NCBI RefSeq assembly: GCF_008365375.1
Contig: NZ_QOKW01000015.1
Location: forward strand, 1 to 64,000
DNA from: Roseomonas genomospecies 6
Lineage (GTDB): Bacteria; Pseudomonadota; Alphaproteobacteria; Azospirillales; Azospirillaceae
Reading direction: 5' to 3'
Length of the DNA stretch: 64,000 nucleotides
How positions within the stretch are numbered: position 1 is the first letter of the stretch; the number at the start of each line of letters is the position of its first letter. Position numbers and translations under genes: made by a program. The notes beneath the pieces are model-generated. The model did not search any database. It worked only from the letters and a program-made list of their open reading frames with translations, and was not told the origin of the DNA. Below are positions 17,153 through 26,307 of this stretch, one piece after another.

Positions 17153-18324
17153 GGGCGCTCTGCTGGAACGGCGTGAACGACCTGAGGGTGGAGCGGGTGC
17201 CCGATCCCACGATCCTCGGACCGCAGGACGCGATCATCAAGGTCAACCTGTCTTCCGTCTGCGGGTCGGACCTGCATCTGATCGGCGGCTACGTCCCCAC
17301 CATGCGGGCGGGCGACATCATCGGCCACGAGTTCCTGGGCGAGGTGGTGGAGAAGGGGCCGGAGGTGACGCGGCTGAACCGCGGCGACCGGGTCATCACC
17401 GTGTCGATCATCGGCTGCGGCAAATGCTGGCACTGCCGGCACGAGGAATTCTCGCTCTGCGACAATTCCAACCCCCAGCCGGCCTTCGAGGAGGCGGCCT
17501 ACGGGCACTGCACCGCCGGCATCTTCGGCTACAGCCACGCCTTCGGCGGCTACGCCGGGAGTCATGCCGAATACATCCGCGTCCCGTTCGCCGACACCAA
17601 CTGCTTCCGCGTGCCGGAAGGGGTGACGGACGAGCAGGCGGTCTTCGTGTCCGACGCCGTGCCGACCGGCTACATGGCCGCCGACATGGGCAACATCAAG
17701 CCGGGCGACGTGGTGGCCGTGTGGGGCTGCGGCGGCGTCGGCCAGATGGCGATCCGCAGCGCCTGGCTGATGGGGGCGGAGCGGGTGATCGGCATCGACC
17801 GCTTTCCCGACCGGCTGCGCGCCGCCCAGATGAAGGCGGGGGCGGAGACGCTGGATTACAGCCGCGTGGACATCCACGACGCCCTGCTGGCGATGACCGG
17901 CGGGCGCGGGCCGGACGTCTGCATCGATGCGGTGGGGATGGAAGCGGACAGCGGCGCCTCGGGCGTGGAGGACTGGTACGGCCGTGGAAAGCAGGCCCTG
18001 CGGCTGGAAAGCGACCGGCCCGCCGTCCTGCGCCAGATGATCCAGTGCTGCCGCAAGGGCGGAACGCTGTCCATCGTCGGCGTCTATGGCGGCGTCATCG
18101 ACAAATTCCCCATGGGGGCGGCGATGAACAAGGCGCTGACCTTCCGCATGGGGCAGCAGCACGGCCAGCGCTACGTCAAGCGCCTGTTCGAGCACATCGA
18201 GAAGGGCGAACTCGATCCGTCCTACCTGCTGACCCACAAATGGGCGCTGGACGACGCGCCCCAGGGCTACCGCATGTTCAAGGAAAAGGCCGACGACTGC
18301 ATGCGCGTCGTCTTCGCGCCGTAG
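17149..18324 (+). CDS. Zinc-dependent alcohol dehydrogenase, formaldehyde-dehydrogenase-like
   Basis: A 391-aa medium-chain dehydrogenase. Catalytic zinc ligands: Cys in SSVCGSDLH and His-Glu in IIGHEFLGEVV; structural zinc cysteines: GCGKCWHCRHEEFSLC. The Rossmann motif WGCGGVGQMA (about 190) is followed by Asp in IGIDRFPDR, which indicates NAD. A long insertion with HCTAGIFGYSHAFGGYAGSHAEYI is typical of the glutathione-independent formaldehyde dehydrogenase-like subgroup. It is the last of the ATGA-coupled trio; substrate not known. Confidence 0.9.
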   Translation: MRALCWNGVNDLRVERVPDPTILGPQDAIIKVNLSSVCGSDLHLIGGYVPTMRAGDIIGHEFLGEVVEKGPEVTRLNRGDRVITVSIIGCGKCWHCRHEEFSLCDNSNPQPAFEEAAYGHCTAGIFGYSHAFGGYAGSHAEYIRVPFADTNCFRVPEGVTDEQAVFVSDAVPTGYMAADMGNIKPGDVVAVWGCGGVGQMAIRSAWLMGAERVIGIDRFPDRLRAAQMKAGAETLDYSRVDIHDALLAMTGGRGPDVCIDAVGMEADSGASGVEDWYGRGKQALRLESDRPAVLRQMIQCCRKGGTLSIVGVYGGVIDKFPMGAAMNKALTFRMGQQHGQRYVKRLFEHIEKGELDPSYLLTHKWALDDAPQGYRMFKEKADDCMRVVFAP

Positions 18325-18354
18325 CGGCGGCGCTCCAGCAAAGGGAGGAAGGCC

Positions 18355-18609
18355 ATGAAGCTCGTCTACGCCTACCCGGCGGAGAAGGGGCGCGGTGTCG
18401 AGGCGGAGATCGTCGGCGGCCTGCGCGACCGCTGCGGCCACGTCGTCCAGACCGGGCGCGAGGAGCGCGACGCGGAGCGCGGCGGGGCCGTGGACGTCAT
18501 CGTCACGCTGGAGGTGGACGACTCCCGGCAGGACACCGCCATCAACACGCTGCGCGCCCATCCCGCCGTGATCGACGCCGCCGCCGGAAGCTTCGGGGAG
18601 CGGGTCTGA
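18355..18609 (+). CDS. Hypothetical protein, 84 aa
   Basis: A small soluble protein (MKLVYAYPAEKGRGVEAEIVGGLRDRC... ending AAGSFGERV) with alternating strand/helix character. No family recognised. GGGAGGAAGGCC precedes the start. It follows the dehydrogenase by 30 bases and is probably in the same operon. It converges on the ThuA-like gene. Confidence 0.6.
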   Translation: MKLVYAYPAEKGRGVEAEIVGGLRDRCGHVVQTGREERDAERGGAVDVIVTLEVDDSRQDTAINTLRAHPAVIDAAAGSFGERV

Positions 18610-18628
18610 CCCCGTTATGACCAGGGCT

Positions 18629-19375
18629 TCATGACCGGGGCGGGATCGGTTCCAGCGGAGTCTCCCGCCGTCCCCGCACCGGCGCCTCCAGCCCCTCCGG
18701 CCGGGCGGCCCAGCGGACGGCGTTCAGGATCACGCGCTGGATTTGCGGGTGGTGGTAGGTGGGATAGGTCTCGTGACCGGGCCGGAAGTAGAAGACGCGG
18801 CCCAGCCCGCGCCGCCAGCCGCAGCCGCTGCGGAACACCTCGCCGCCCTGGAACCAGCTCAGGAAGACCAGATCGTCCGGGGGCGGCACGTCGAAGGGCT
18901 CGCCGTACATTTCCTCCCGATCCAGTTCGATGAAGTCGGCGATGCCCGCCGCCACCGGGTGGCCGGGGTCCACCACCCACAGCCGCTCCTTCTCCGCCGC
19001 AACGCGGTGTTTCAGGTAGCAGCCGGTGCCCATCAGCGCCATGAAGGGCTTGGAGAAATGGCTGGAATGGAGCGCCACGAGACCCATGCCATGCTCCGTC
19101 ACCCGCCGTTTCACCCGCTCCACAACCGCGTCCGACACCTCCGCATGGGCGCGGTGACCCCACCAGACCAGCGTGTCGGCGGCGTTCAACCGCTCCTCCG
19201 TCAGGCCGTGCTCCGGCTCGTCCAAGGTGGCGGTGTCCACCGTCAGGCCGGCGGCGCGCAAGGGTGCGGCCAGCGCCTCGTGGATGCCCTGGGGATAGTG
19301 GGACCGCACGGTCTCGTCCCGGCGCTCGTGGCGGAATTCGTTCCAGATCAGGACGCGCGGCGAGGGAGTGGACAT
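18629..19375 (-). CDS. ThuA-like domain protein
   Basis: A 248-aa protein of the ThuA (trehalose utilisation) family, a class I glutamine amidotransferase-like fold. Seen: [84 protein letters not shown] and [17 protein letters not shown] [34 protein letters not shown]. The start at 19375 ([12 protein letters not shown]) matches the family N-terminus. It is divergent from treZ with 85 bases between starts, which suggests joint control of trehalose metabolism. The chemical role of the family is not firmly known. Confidence 0.87.
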   Translation of the reverse strand: MSTPSPRVLIWNEFRHERRDETVRSHYPQGIHEALAAPLRAAGLTVDTATLDEPEHGLTEERLNAADTLVWWGHRAHAEVSDAVVERVKRRVTEHGMGLVALHSSHFSKPFMALMGTGCYLKHRVAAEKERLWVVDPGHPVAAGIADFIELDREEMYGEPFDVPPPDDLVFLSWFQGGEVFRSGCGWRRGLGRVFYFRPGHETYPTYHHPQIQRVILNAVRWAARPEGLEAPVRGRRETPLEPIPPRS

Positions 19376-19460
19376 GGCGAATGGCCTTTCCGAAGGGATC
19401 GCACCGGCATCGCCGATGCCGTCCGTGGGACGAAGGGGGCCGGCGCCTGTTGGGGGGCCG

Positions 19461-21464
19461 ATGGCGAAACAATGCGGTGGGAAGGTACCAGTGTCGAGTC
19501 CTCCCGATGAGGCGCGTGCCGGCGGCTTGGCGTCCACCACCCGCCGTTATCCCATAGGCGTCGAACCGGCGCCGGGCGGGCGGGCGCTGGCGCGGGTCTG
19601 GGCGCCGGCCTGCCGCCGCGTCAGCCTGCTGGCCGGGGCGGAAGAGCGCGCGGTGGCGCTGGAGGCGGAGGGCGGCGGCTACTTCTCTGCGGTGGTGGAG
19701 GGGATGCCGGTGGGAAGCCTCTACCGGTTCCGGCTGGACGATGGCCCGGCCTTTCCCGACCCCGCCTCGCGCTTCCAGCCCGACGGGCCGGAGGGGCCGT
19801 CGCAGCTCGTGGACCCCGCTACCTTCGCCTGGACCGACGACGCCTGGGCGGGGCGCGGCCTGCGGGGGCAGGTGGTCTATGAGATGCACATCGGCACCTT
19901 CACGCCGGACGGCACCTGGGACGCGGCGCTGCGCGAACTGCCGCATCTGGCGGAGCTGGGGGTGACGGTCCTGGAACTCATGCCGGTGGCGGAGTTTCCG
20001 GGGCGCTTCGGCTGGGGCTACGACGGGGTGGACCTGTTCGCCCCGACGCGGCTCTACGGCGAACCGGACGCCATGCGGCGCTTCGTGGACCGCGCGCACG
20101 CGCTGGGCCTCGCGGTGATCCTCGACGTGGTCTACAACCACCTCGGCCCCAGCGGGAATTTCCTGTCCCGCTTTTCCCCGGACTACTTCACCGCCCGCTA
20201 CAAGAACGAGTGGGGCGACGCGATCAATTTCGACGGCCCGGACTGCGGCCCGGTGCGGGAATTCTTCCTGGCGAACGCTGCCTTCTGGATCGACGAATAT
20301 CATCTGGACGGGCTGCGGCTGGACGCCACCCAGCAGATCTTCGACCGCAGCACCCCGCACATCATCCAGGAGATCGGGCGGGCCGTCCGCCGGGCGGCGC
20401 GCGGGCGCGCCACGCTGCTGGTCGGCGAGAACGAATGCCAGCACGCCGCCATGGCGACCCCGGTGGAGCAGGGCGGCTGCGGGCTGGACGCCCTGTGGAA
20501 CGACGACTTCCACCACACGGCGCACGTCGCGCTGACCGGGCGGAACGAAGCCTACTACACCGATTACCGCGGCACCCCGCAGGAGCTGGTGTCCGCCATC
20601 AAGCACGGTTTCCTCTATCAGGGGCAATGGTACCGCTGGCAGGGCCAGCGGCGGGGCACGCCGGCCTACGGCCTGCCGCGTCCGGCCTTCGTCACCTTCC
20701 TCCAGAATCACGACCAGATCGCCAATTCGGGCCGGGGCCTGCGCGGCCACGCGCTGACCACGCCCGGGCGCTGGCGGGCGATGACGGCGCTGACGCTGCT
20801 GGGTCCCGGCACGCCGATGCTGTTCCAGGGTCAGGAGTTCGCGGCCAGCGCGCCCTTCCACTATTTCGCCGACCACGAGCCGGATCTGGCCGCCCTGGTG
20901 GCGGAGGGGCGGGCGGAGTTCCTGTCCCAGTTTCCCAGCCTCGCCACGCCCGCCATGCGCGCCCACCTGAAGCCCCCGCAGGACGAGGACACCTTCCGCC
21001 TCTCCAAGATCGACCATGGGGAGCGGGAACGCCACGCGGAGGTCTGGGCGCTGCACCGCGACCTTCTGCGCCTGCGCCGGGAGGACCCGGTGTTCCGCGC
21101 GCAGGGCGACGGCGGGCTGGACGGCGCCGTGCTGGGGGAGGAGGCGTTCGTCCTCCGCTTCTTCGAAGAGGAGGGAGGCGACCGGCTTCTGCTGGTCAAT
21201 CTGGGGCGCGACCTGAGGCTGGACATCCTTCCGGAACCGCTGCTGGCGCCGCCCGTTGGCAAGGAGTGGAGGCCGCTGTGGTCCAGCGAGGACCCCTGCT
21301 ACGGCGGCAGCGGCAGCGGCACCGCTCCGCTGGCGACGCCGGACGGCGGCTGGCGGGTGCCCGGCCACGCGGCCGTCGTCCTTGCCCCCGCGCCCATGAA
21401 CCCCGGAGACGAGCGTGGCGGGGGCGAACGCAACAGCGCAAGCGCTCAGGAGACCCATGGCTGA
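19461..21464 (+). CDS. treZ: Malto-oligosyltrehalose trehalohydrolase
   Basis: A GH13 enzyme, 667 aa, releasing trehalose from maltooligosyl-trehalose. It has an N-terminal beta-sandwich (about 30-120), then the barrel: [36 protein letters not shown] (nucleophile Asp), LLVGENE (acid Glu) and [10 protein letters not shown] (stabilising Asp). [19 protein letters not shown] is characteristic. TreY, the partner synthase, is not in the window. The start is uncertain; 19461 avoids overlap with the ThuA promoter. The stop overlaps the start of the next gene by eight bases. Confidence 0.92.
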   Translation: MAKQCGGKVPVSSPPDEARAGGLASTTRRYPIGVEPAPGGRALARVWAPACRRVSLLAGAEERAVALEAEGGGYFSAVVEGMPVGSLYRFRLDDGPAFPDPASRFQPDGPEGPSQLVDPATFAWTDDAWAGRGLRGQVVYEMHIGTFTPDGTWDAALRELPHLAELGVTVLELMPVAEFPGRFGWGYDGVDLFAPTRLYGEPDAMRRFVDRAHALGLAVILDVVYNHLGPSGNFLSRFSPDYFTARYKNEWGDAINFDGPDCGPVREFFLANAAFWIDEYHLDGLRLDATQQIFDRSTPHIIQEIGRAVRRAARGRATLLVGENECQHAAMATPVEQGGCGLDALWNDDFHHTAHVALTGRNEAYYTDYRGTPQELVSAIKHGFLYQGQWYRWQGQRRGTPAYGLPRPAFVTFLQNHDQIANSGRGLRGHALTTPGRWRAMTALTLLGPGTPMLFQGQEFAASAPFHYFADHEPDLAALVAEGRAEFLSQFPSLATPAMRAHLKPPQDEDTFRLSKIDHGERERHAEVWALHRDLLRLRREDPVFRAQGDGGLDGAVLGEEAFVLRFFEEEGGDRLLLVNLGRDLRLDILPEPLLAPPVGKEWRPLWSSEDPCYGGSGSGTAPLATPDGGWRVPGHAAVVLAPAPMNPGDERGGGERNSASAQETHG

Positions 21465-23523
21465 TTTCGTCCGCAAGATCACGCGCGATGTCCTGCGATC
21501 CGCGCCGGACGCCGCGCTTTCCCGCGAATGGCTGGTCGCCAACGGGCTGGGCGGCTACGCCTCCTCCTCCCTGTCGGGGGCGGTGACGCGGCGCTACCAC
21601 GGTTTGCTGGTGGCGGCGCTTCCGGCGCCGCTGGGCCGCGTGGTGATGCTGAGCCAGCTCAACGACGTGCTGATCCAGCCGGACGGCACCGAACGGCGGC
21701 TGACCGGCCACAACCCGCAGGCGGACCAATGGCCCGACCCGAACTACCCGTCGGACGCCGCCCCCTCCGGCCTCGCCGAGTTCCGCATGGAGTCGGGGCT
21801 GCCGGTCTGGCGCTACGAGTTCGGTGACGTGGTGATCGAGAAGCAGGTCGTGCTGCCGCACCTGCAGAACATCGTCCACGTCACCTACCGGGTGGTGAAG
21901 GCGCCGCAGCCGATCTGCCTGCGGCTTCGCCCGGTGATGGCCTTCCGCAAGCTGGAGTCGGCGGTGGACGAGCCGCTGGCCCGCGATTACCGCGTCACCG
22001 CCCGCGGCCACGAGTACGAGATCTGGGCCGGCCCGGAACTGCCGGTGCTGCGCATGACCATCGAGGGGGCGGAGCTTCCCCTGACCCTGGACGGCGGGGC
22101 GCGGCGCGACATCGTCTATCCGGTGGAGGCCGAGCGCGGCTACGAGTCGCGCGGCTCGCTGTGGACGCCCGGCTATTTCAGCGGCCCGCTGAGCCAGGGC
22201 CAGACGCTGAGCTTCGTCGCCGCCACGGAGCCCTGGCAGCGGCTCTGGGCGCTGCCGCCCGCCGACGTCCTGCGCTTTGAGAAGGAGCGGCGGCGGCGCA
22301 TCGTCGGGACCGCGCACCCCTCGCTGCGCGACGGGCCGATGGCGGAGCTGGTTCTGTCGGCGGACAGCTTCCTGTTCGTTCCGGCGGGCCGCGTCGCCGA
22401 CCAGATGCGCGCCCGCGCCGAGGGGGACGAGGTGCGCACGGTGATCGCCGGCTACCATTGGTTCACCGACTGGGGCCGCGACACCATGATCAGCCTGGAG
22501 GGGCTGACCCTGACCACCGGGCGCCACATGGAGGCCGGCTGGATTCTGCGCACCTTCGCGCACTACATCCGCGACGGGCTGATCCCCAACATGTTCCCCG
22601 ACGGCAAGGACGAGGGGCTGTACCACACCGCCGACGCGACGCTGTGGTTCTTCCACGCGCTGAACCGCTATGTCCGCGCGACGGGGGACCGGCACACGCT
22701 GCGGCTGCTGTTGCCCCGGCTGGTCGGGGTGATCGACCATCACCGGCGCGGCACCCGCTTCGGCATCGCCGTGGACCCCGGCGACGGGCTGCTGCGCCAG
22801 GGGCGGGAGGGCTATCAGCTCACCTGGATGGACGCGAAGGTCGGAGACTGGGTGGTCACCCCGCGCCGGGGCAAGGCGGTGGAGATCAACGCGCTCTGGT
22901 ACAACGCGCTCCGCCTGACCGCCGGCTGGCTGGCCGAGGAGGGCGACGCCGAGGCGGCCCGCCCGCTGGAGGAGCTGGCGGAGCAGGCCCGCGCCTCCTT
23001 CAACGCGCGCTTCTGGTGCGCCGGGGCTGGGCACCTGTACGACGTGGTGGACGGCGAGCGGGGGGACGACGACGCGTGCCGGCCCAACCAGATCTTCGCC
23101 GTCTCGCTCGACCACCCGGTGCTCGACCGTACCCGTTGGGACCCGGTGGTGGAGACGGTGCGGCAGCGGCTGCTGACCCCGGTCGGGCTGCGCTCCCTGG
23201 CGCCGGGGCACCGCGACTACAAGGCGAAATACTTCGGCGACCTGCGCGCCCGCGACGCCGCCTATCACCAGGGCACGGTGTGGGGCTGGCTGATCGGCCC
23301 CTATGTCGACGCGTGGCTGAAGCTGCATCCGGAGGACAAGGCCGGCGCGCGGGATCTGCTCCGCGGCTATCTGCCGCATCTGGACCAGGCGGGGATCGGC
23401 ACCATCGCCGAGATCTTCGACGCCGAACCGCCCTTCAGCCCCCGCGGCTGCATTTCGCAGGCCTGGAGCGTGGCGGAGGTGCTGCGCTGCTGGGCGGCGA
23501 CGGCTGAGGATGAAACATCCTGA
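21457..23523 (+). CDS. Amylo-alpha-1,6-glucosidase (glycogen debranching enzyme family)
   Basis: A 688-aa two-domain protein: an N-terminal glycogen-debranching domain (SREWLVANGLGGYASSSLSGAVTRRYHGLLVAALPAP) and a C-terminal alpha/alpha-barrel glucosidase domain with GYHWFTDWGRDTMISLEGL, LIPNMFPDG, QLTWMDAKVGDWVVTPRRGKAVEINALWYNAL and HQGTVWGWLIGPY. AGGAG lies four bases before the start, inside the end of treZ, so the pair is coupled. It probably trims branched glycogen for the TreY/TreZ route or for general glucan turnover. Confidence 0.92.
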   Translation: MADFVRKITRDVLRSAPDAALSREWLVANGLGGYASSSLSGAVTRRYHGLLVAALPAPLGRVVMLSQLNDVLIQPDGTERRLTGHNPQADQWPDPNYPSDAAPSGLAEFRMESGLPVWRYEFGDVVIEKQVVLPHLQNIVHVTYRVVKAPQPICLRLRPVMAFRKLESAVDEPLARDYRVTARGHEYEIWAGPELPVLRMTIEGAELPLTLDGGARRDIVYPVEAERGYESRGSLWTPGYFSGPLSQGQTLSFVAATEPWQRLWALPPADVLRFEKERRRRIVGTAHPSLRDGPMAELVLSADSFLFVPAGRVADQMRARAEGDEVRTVIAGYHWFTDWGRDTMISLEGLTLTTGRHMEAGWILRTFAHYIRDGLIPNMFPDGKDEGLYHTADATLWFFHALNRYVRATGDRHTLRLLLPRLVGVIDHHRRGTRFGIAVDPGDGLLRQGREGYQLTWMDAKVGDWVVTPRRGKAVEINALWYNALRLTAGWLAEEGDAEAARPLEELAEQARASFNARFWCAGAGHLYDVVDGERGDDDACRPNQIFAVSLDHPVLDRTRWDPVVETVRQRLLTPVGLRSLAPGHRDYKAKYFGDLRARDAAYHQGTVWGWLIGPYVDAWLKLHPEDKAGARDLLRGYLPHLDQAGIGTIAEIFDAEPPFSPRGCISQAWSVAEVLRCWAATAEDETS

Positions 23524-23779
23524 AGCATCGGCGATGCTGCCTATGAAAGTGGTCGTAAGAATATGGCGCGAAGCGGGTTGGGCTTGGTCGGATTACTGAA
23601 AGGAAAGGTGCGAATCGGAAAAGGCGCAAATCGATGACAGCAATTTAACAAGTGTGAAACCCACATTTTGTTGAAGGTTTCTACCGCCCGTGCCTATCAT
23701 CGGAAGCGGGGTGAATAGAAGGCACACAAACAAATATTTGTGAGGCCCGCCCACGCACCGGACGATGACGGGAGGGCCC
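23524..23779. promoter_or_regulatory. Intergenic region with a 12-bp palindrome upstream of the PAS protein
   Basis: Relatively AT-rich gap of about 255 bases. ACAAATATTTGT at 23730-23741 is a perfect palindrome lying about 40 bases before the PAS-protein start, a plausible operator. No gene seen in the gap. Confidence 0.4.
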
Positions 23780-24940
23780 ATGCTGACGCTGTTGTCGAAG
23801 GCGACGCGCTCCACGGTGGATTGGGACGGTTTGAGCCGCCGGATTCTGGACCAGAGCGCGCAGCCCTGCTGGGTGGTGGACCGCGATCTGGTCACCATCG
23901 GAGTCAACCCGGCCCTGTGCGCGATGCTCGGCTACCGGGCGGGGGAACTGGTCGGGACCCATCTCCTCGCCTATGTGGCGGACGACAGCCGGGGCATCCT
24001 GGAACGGCAGGCGTCCCTCCGCGATCTGACGCCGCACCGCAGCTACGACGTCACCCTGATGCGCTCCGACGGCACGCCGCTCCGCGTCATCTTCAACGAA
24101 TCGCGGCTGGAGGGCGATCCCGACCCGGACGGCGGCGCGGCGCCGGGGTCGTGCATCTTCGTCACCGACATCACCCGCCGCCATGAGGAGGAGGAGCAGC
24201 GCGCCTTGCGGGTGGACCAGTTGGCGGACACGGTCGCGCGCATGAACCGCTTCCTGGGGCAGATCTGCCAGGAGCTGAAGGACCCGCTGAGCGCCATCCT
24301 GGGCGCCACGCAGATGATTTCCTCCGACGTGGCCTGCGATCTCGCGGACGGCGGGCAAGGCCAGGGGACGGCGCGGCTGGGCGCCTATGCGGCCCTGTGC
24401 AGCGACGCCGGACGGCAGATGATGCGGACCATCGAGAACCTGTCTCTGTGGTCCCGCCTGCAACTGAATCAGGTTCCCCTGGATCTCCGCGCCTACGAAC
24501 TGGGCGGCCTGCTCCAGGACGTGCTGGAGGAGTTGGAGCCGCGCGCCCGTGCCCGCGACATCCTGATCGTCAACCGCATCTTCGCCACCCCGGTGCTGGG
24601 TGACCTGTCCGCCCTGAACACGGTGCTGAAGCATCTGATCGAGAACGCGGTGCGCTTCTCGCCGTCGGGAAGCATCGTCATGCTGTCGGCCACCCTGGCG
24701 GACGGGCGGGTGACCGTCCGCGTACAGGACAATGGTCTGGGCATTCCGGAGGAACTCCAGCCCTACCTGTTCCGCATCGATCTGCACCATGCCGCCCCCG
24801 GCGCCGACGGGGAGGTGGGCAGCGGCCTCGGCCTGCTGATCTGCAGGGCGCTGGTGGAGCGCATGGGCGGCGGCATCCGGATCTACAGCAAGCCCGGCGG
24901 CGGGACCGCGGTCACCGTGACCCTGACCCAAGGGGTTTGA
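23780..24940 (+). CDS. PAS domain histidine-kinase-like protein lacking the phospho-acceptor histidine
   Basis: 386 aa, no membrane segment. An N-terminal PAS domain (about 18-135, ending IFVTDITRRHEEEE), a coiled-coil/DHp region (about 140-240) and a complete HATPase (N-box HLIENAVRF, G1 VQDNGLGIPEEL, G2 GEVGSGLGLLICRAL). In the DHp, where kinases have an S-H-E-L-R-x-P-L H-box, this protein reads C-Q-E-L-K-D-P-L: Gln164 (codon CAG at 24269-24271) replaces the histidine. It therefore cannot autophosphorylate in the usual way. A start at 23765 is also possible because GGAGGG lies only four bases from the 23780 ATG. No regulator is adjacent. Confidence 0.88.
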   Translation: MLTLLSKATRSTVDWDGLSRRILDQSAQPCWVVDRDLVTIGVNPALCAMLGYRAGELVGTHLLAYVADDSRGILERQASLRDLTPHRSYDVTLMRSDGTPLRVIFNESRLEGDPDPDGGAAPGSCIFVTDITRRHEEEEQRALRVDQLADTVARMNRFLGQICQELKDPLSAILGATQMISSDVACDLADGGQGQGTARLGAYAALCSDAGRQMMRTIENLSLWSRLQLNQVPLDLRAYELGGLLQDVLEELEPRARARDILIVNRIFATPVLGDLSALNTVLKHLIENAVRFSPSGSIVMLSATLADGRVTVRVQDNGLGIPEELQPYLFRIDLHHAAPGADGEVGSGLGLLICRALVERMGGGIRIYSKPGGGTAVTVTLTQGV

Positions 24941-25466
24941 GCCGGCCTTTGACGCAAGCGAACGGATGGGCGGGCGCATCGGCTCCCCCGGTCGGAGAAG
25001 GGGTGACAGGATCGGGTTGCCTCTTGCGGGGAATCCGAACATTCAGTTGTCAACAGGGCACAGGGTCGCGCGAAATCGTCACGTCGCGTATCCGGCATCA
25101 GAATCCAATTGACAGGCGTGAGCTCTGCAACACCCCCAAAAACCTGGAAAGATAATGCGTTTCAATGGTTTGTGTGACATGCCCAAATTTTGTGCAAATC
25201 GGGCTATGGCCTTGTGGCGACTGACTCGAATCGGGAATTGCCGGGCCTTGTCAACACAGTTATCCACAGACTCTGTGGAGAGCCTACGCGGGAGGTGAAG
25301 GGCCGCGCCGCCGGCCCATAACCTTTGGCGGGAGGTCCGTCCAATCAGAATAAGTACTTCAGTTTTTAGGCTCCGCGCCCTTTGGCCGCTATAGTGGTCG
25401 CGCCTCATCCCGCCGGGTTGCCCCAATCCAGCCGGCGTCGGATGAACAGTGACGGGAGGGGTGCCC
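24941..25466. other. Long intergenic region, no gene
   Basis: About 525 bases. It holds an AT-rich tract (25140-25200, GCCCAAATTTTGTGCAAAT), two copies of TTGTCAACA (25047 and 25249 areas), one perfect DnaA box and a perfect short inverted repeat. No convincing coding frame on either strand. Confidence 0.5.
25260..25278 (+). promoter_or_regulatory. Perfect DnaA box overlapping an inverted repeat
   Basis: TTATCCACA at 25260-25268 matches the DnaA box consensus exactly. It overlaps CCACAGA-C-TCTGTGG (25264-25278), a perfect 7-bp inverted repeat. Only one consensus box is present and no replication gene is near, so a regulatory site is more likely than an origin. Confidence 0.5.
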
Positions 25467-25808
25467 ATGCTGGATGTCTATGGGACGTCTTGCCCGGCGG
25501 CGCGTCCGCGATGGCCGTGGCGCACGGCGACCGGGAGCCCGCGGGACCGGAGCCCGCGAGAATTGTCCCTGACAAGCGTCGCGAGACCCGCGCTGGCGGC
25601 CGTGATGCTGTCCGCCCTGATCCTCCATCTGCTGCTGACCCTCGCCTCGCATCTGGGCGGGGCCGACATGGCGGGGGCGCTGACGGTGGCGGTGGGAATG
25701 GCTGCGGTCCTGGTGATCCTGCTGCCCTTTGCCCTGCTGTGCGTCCGCCGGGCACAGGACGCGCTGTCTGCGGGACGGAAGCGTCGCGGGGGGATCGTCT
25801 CGCCATAA
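25467..25808 (+). CDS. Hypothetical membrane protein with two spans, 113 aa
   Basis: Two hydrophobic segments (about 45-62, AALAAVMLSALILHLLLTLAS; and 70-92, AGALTVAVGMAAVLVILLPFALLCV) follow an Arg/Pro-rich N-terminus, and the C-terminus is basic (RRAQDALSAGRKRRGG). GGGAGGGG precedes the start at 25467. The start context GACGGGAGGG..CCCATGCTG is almost the same as that of the PAS protein gene 1.7 kb upstream. No family recognised. Confidence 0.55.
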   Translation: MLDVYGTSCPAARPRWPWRTATGSPRDRSPRELSLTSVARPALAAVMLSALILHLLLTLASHLGGADMAGALTVAVGMAAVLVILLPFALLCVRRAQDALSAGRKRRGGIVSP

Positions 25809-25916
25809 GGTTGAAGCGTCGCGGGGCGAGGAAATCACGGTTGCCCCCTCATGGGGAGTCCGCGCATAACGTACCGGCGCCGTGGCGATGGACGGCGTTG
25901 TTCGGCGGGGGCTGGT

Positions 25917-26282
25917 ATGGGGCTGTTCGATTTTCTGAAGGTGACCGTCAAGGATCAGAAGAAGCCGGCCCCGCGCCGCGCCGCTGCGTCCAATGGCCCG
26001 TCCAACGTCATCGAATTCGACGGCAAGAGCTTTCCGTTGGGCGCCATCAGCCACAAGGGCTTCGTGGCGACCGGTTTCGACGGCTCCCTGATCCCCAGCC
26101 AGACCGCGCGCATCACGGTGCGAATCGACGACCCCTGCGGCAAATTCACCTTTTCCGCCACCGTGACGATCGAGGAGGTCAAGGGCGGATCGGTGTCCGG
26201 TGCCTGGAACATGCTGCCGACGGAGGTCGAGGCGACCATCCGCAAGTATCTGCAAATCCGCAAGCAGAAGACCGGCAAGTAG
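25917..26282 (+). CDS. Small PilZ-like protein (tentative)
   Basis: 121 aa, soluble. It starts MGLFDFLKVTVKDQKK, followed by a beta-rich region IEFDGKSFPLGAISHKGFVATGFDGSLIPSQTARITVRI and a C-terminal helix (EVEATIRKYLQIRKQK). The strand pattern and the ISHKGF turn resemble the second half of a PilZ domain, but the RxxxR c-di-GMP motif is not visible, so c-di-GMP binding is doubtful. It could be a degenerate PilZ domain or an unrelated beta-barrel. It stands alone between a membrane protein gene and a convergent deacetylase gene. Confidence 0.6.
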   Translation: MGLFDFLKVTVKDQKKPAPRRAAASNGPSNVIEFDGKSFPLGAISHKGFVATGFDGSLIPSQTARITVRIDDPCGKFTFSATVTIEEVKGGSVSGAWNMLPTEVEATIRKYLQIRKQKTGK

Positions 26283-26307
26283 CAGACTGTCAGGCAGACC
26301 CGTCCGG

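Noticed and set aside
18615-21542. Long minus-strand frame (975 codons) opposite treZ
   Set aside because: It spans two real genes on different strands and contains the ThuA gene only out of frame. treZ has unmistakable GH13 motifs.
25260-25268. Chromosomal or plasmid replication origin
   Set aside because: Only one consensus DnaA box, no dnaA, repABC, parAB or gidA nearby. Kept only as a regulatory site.
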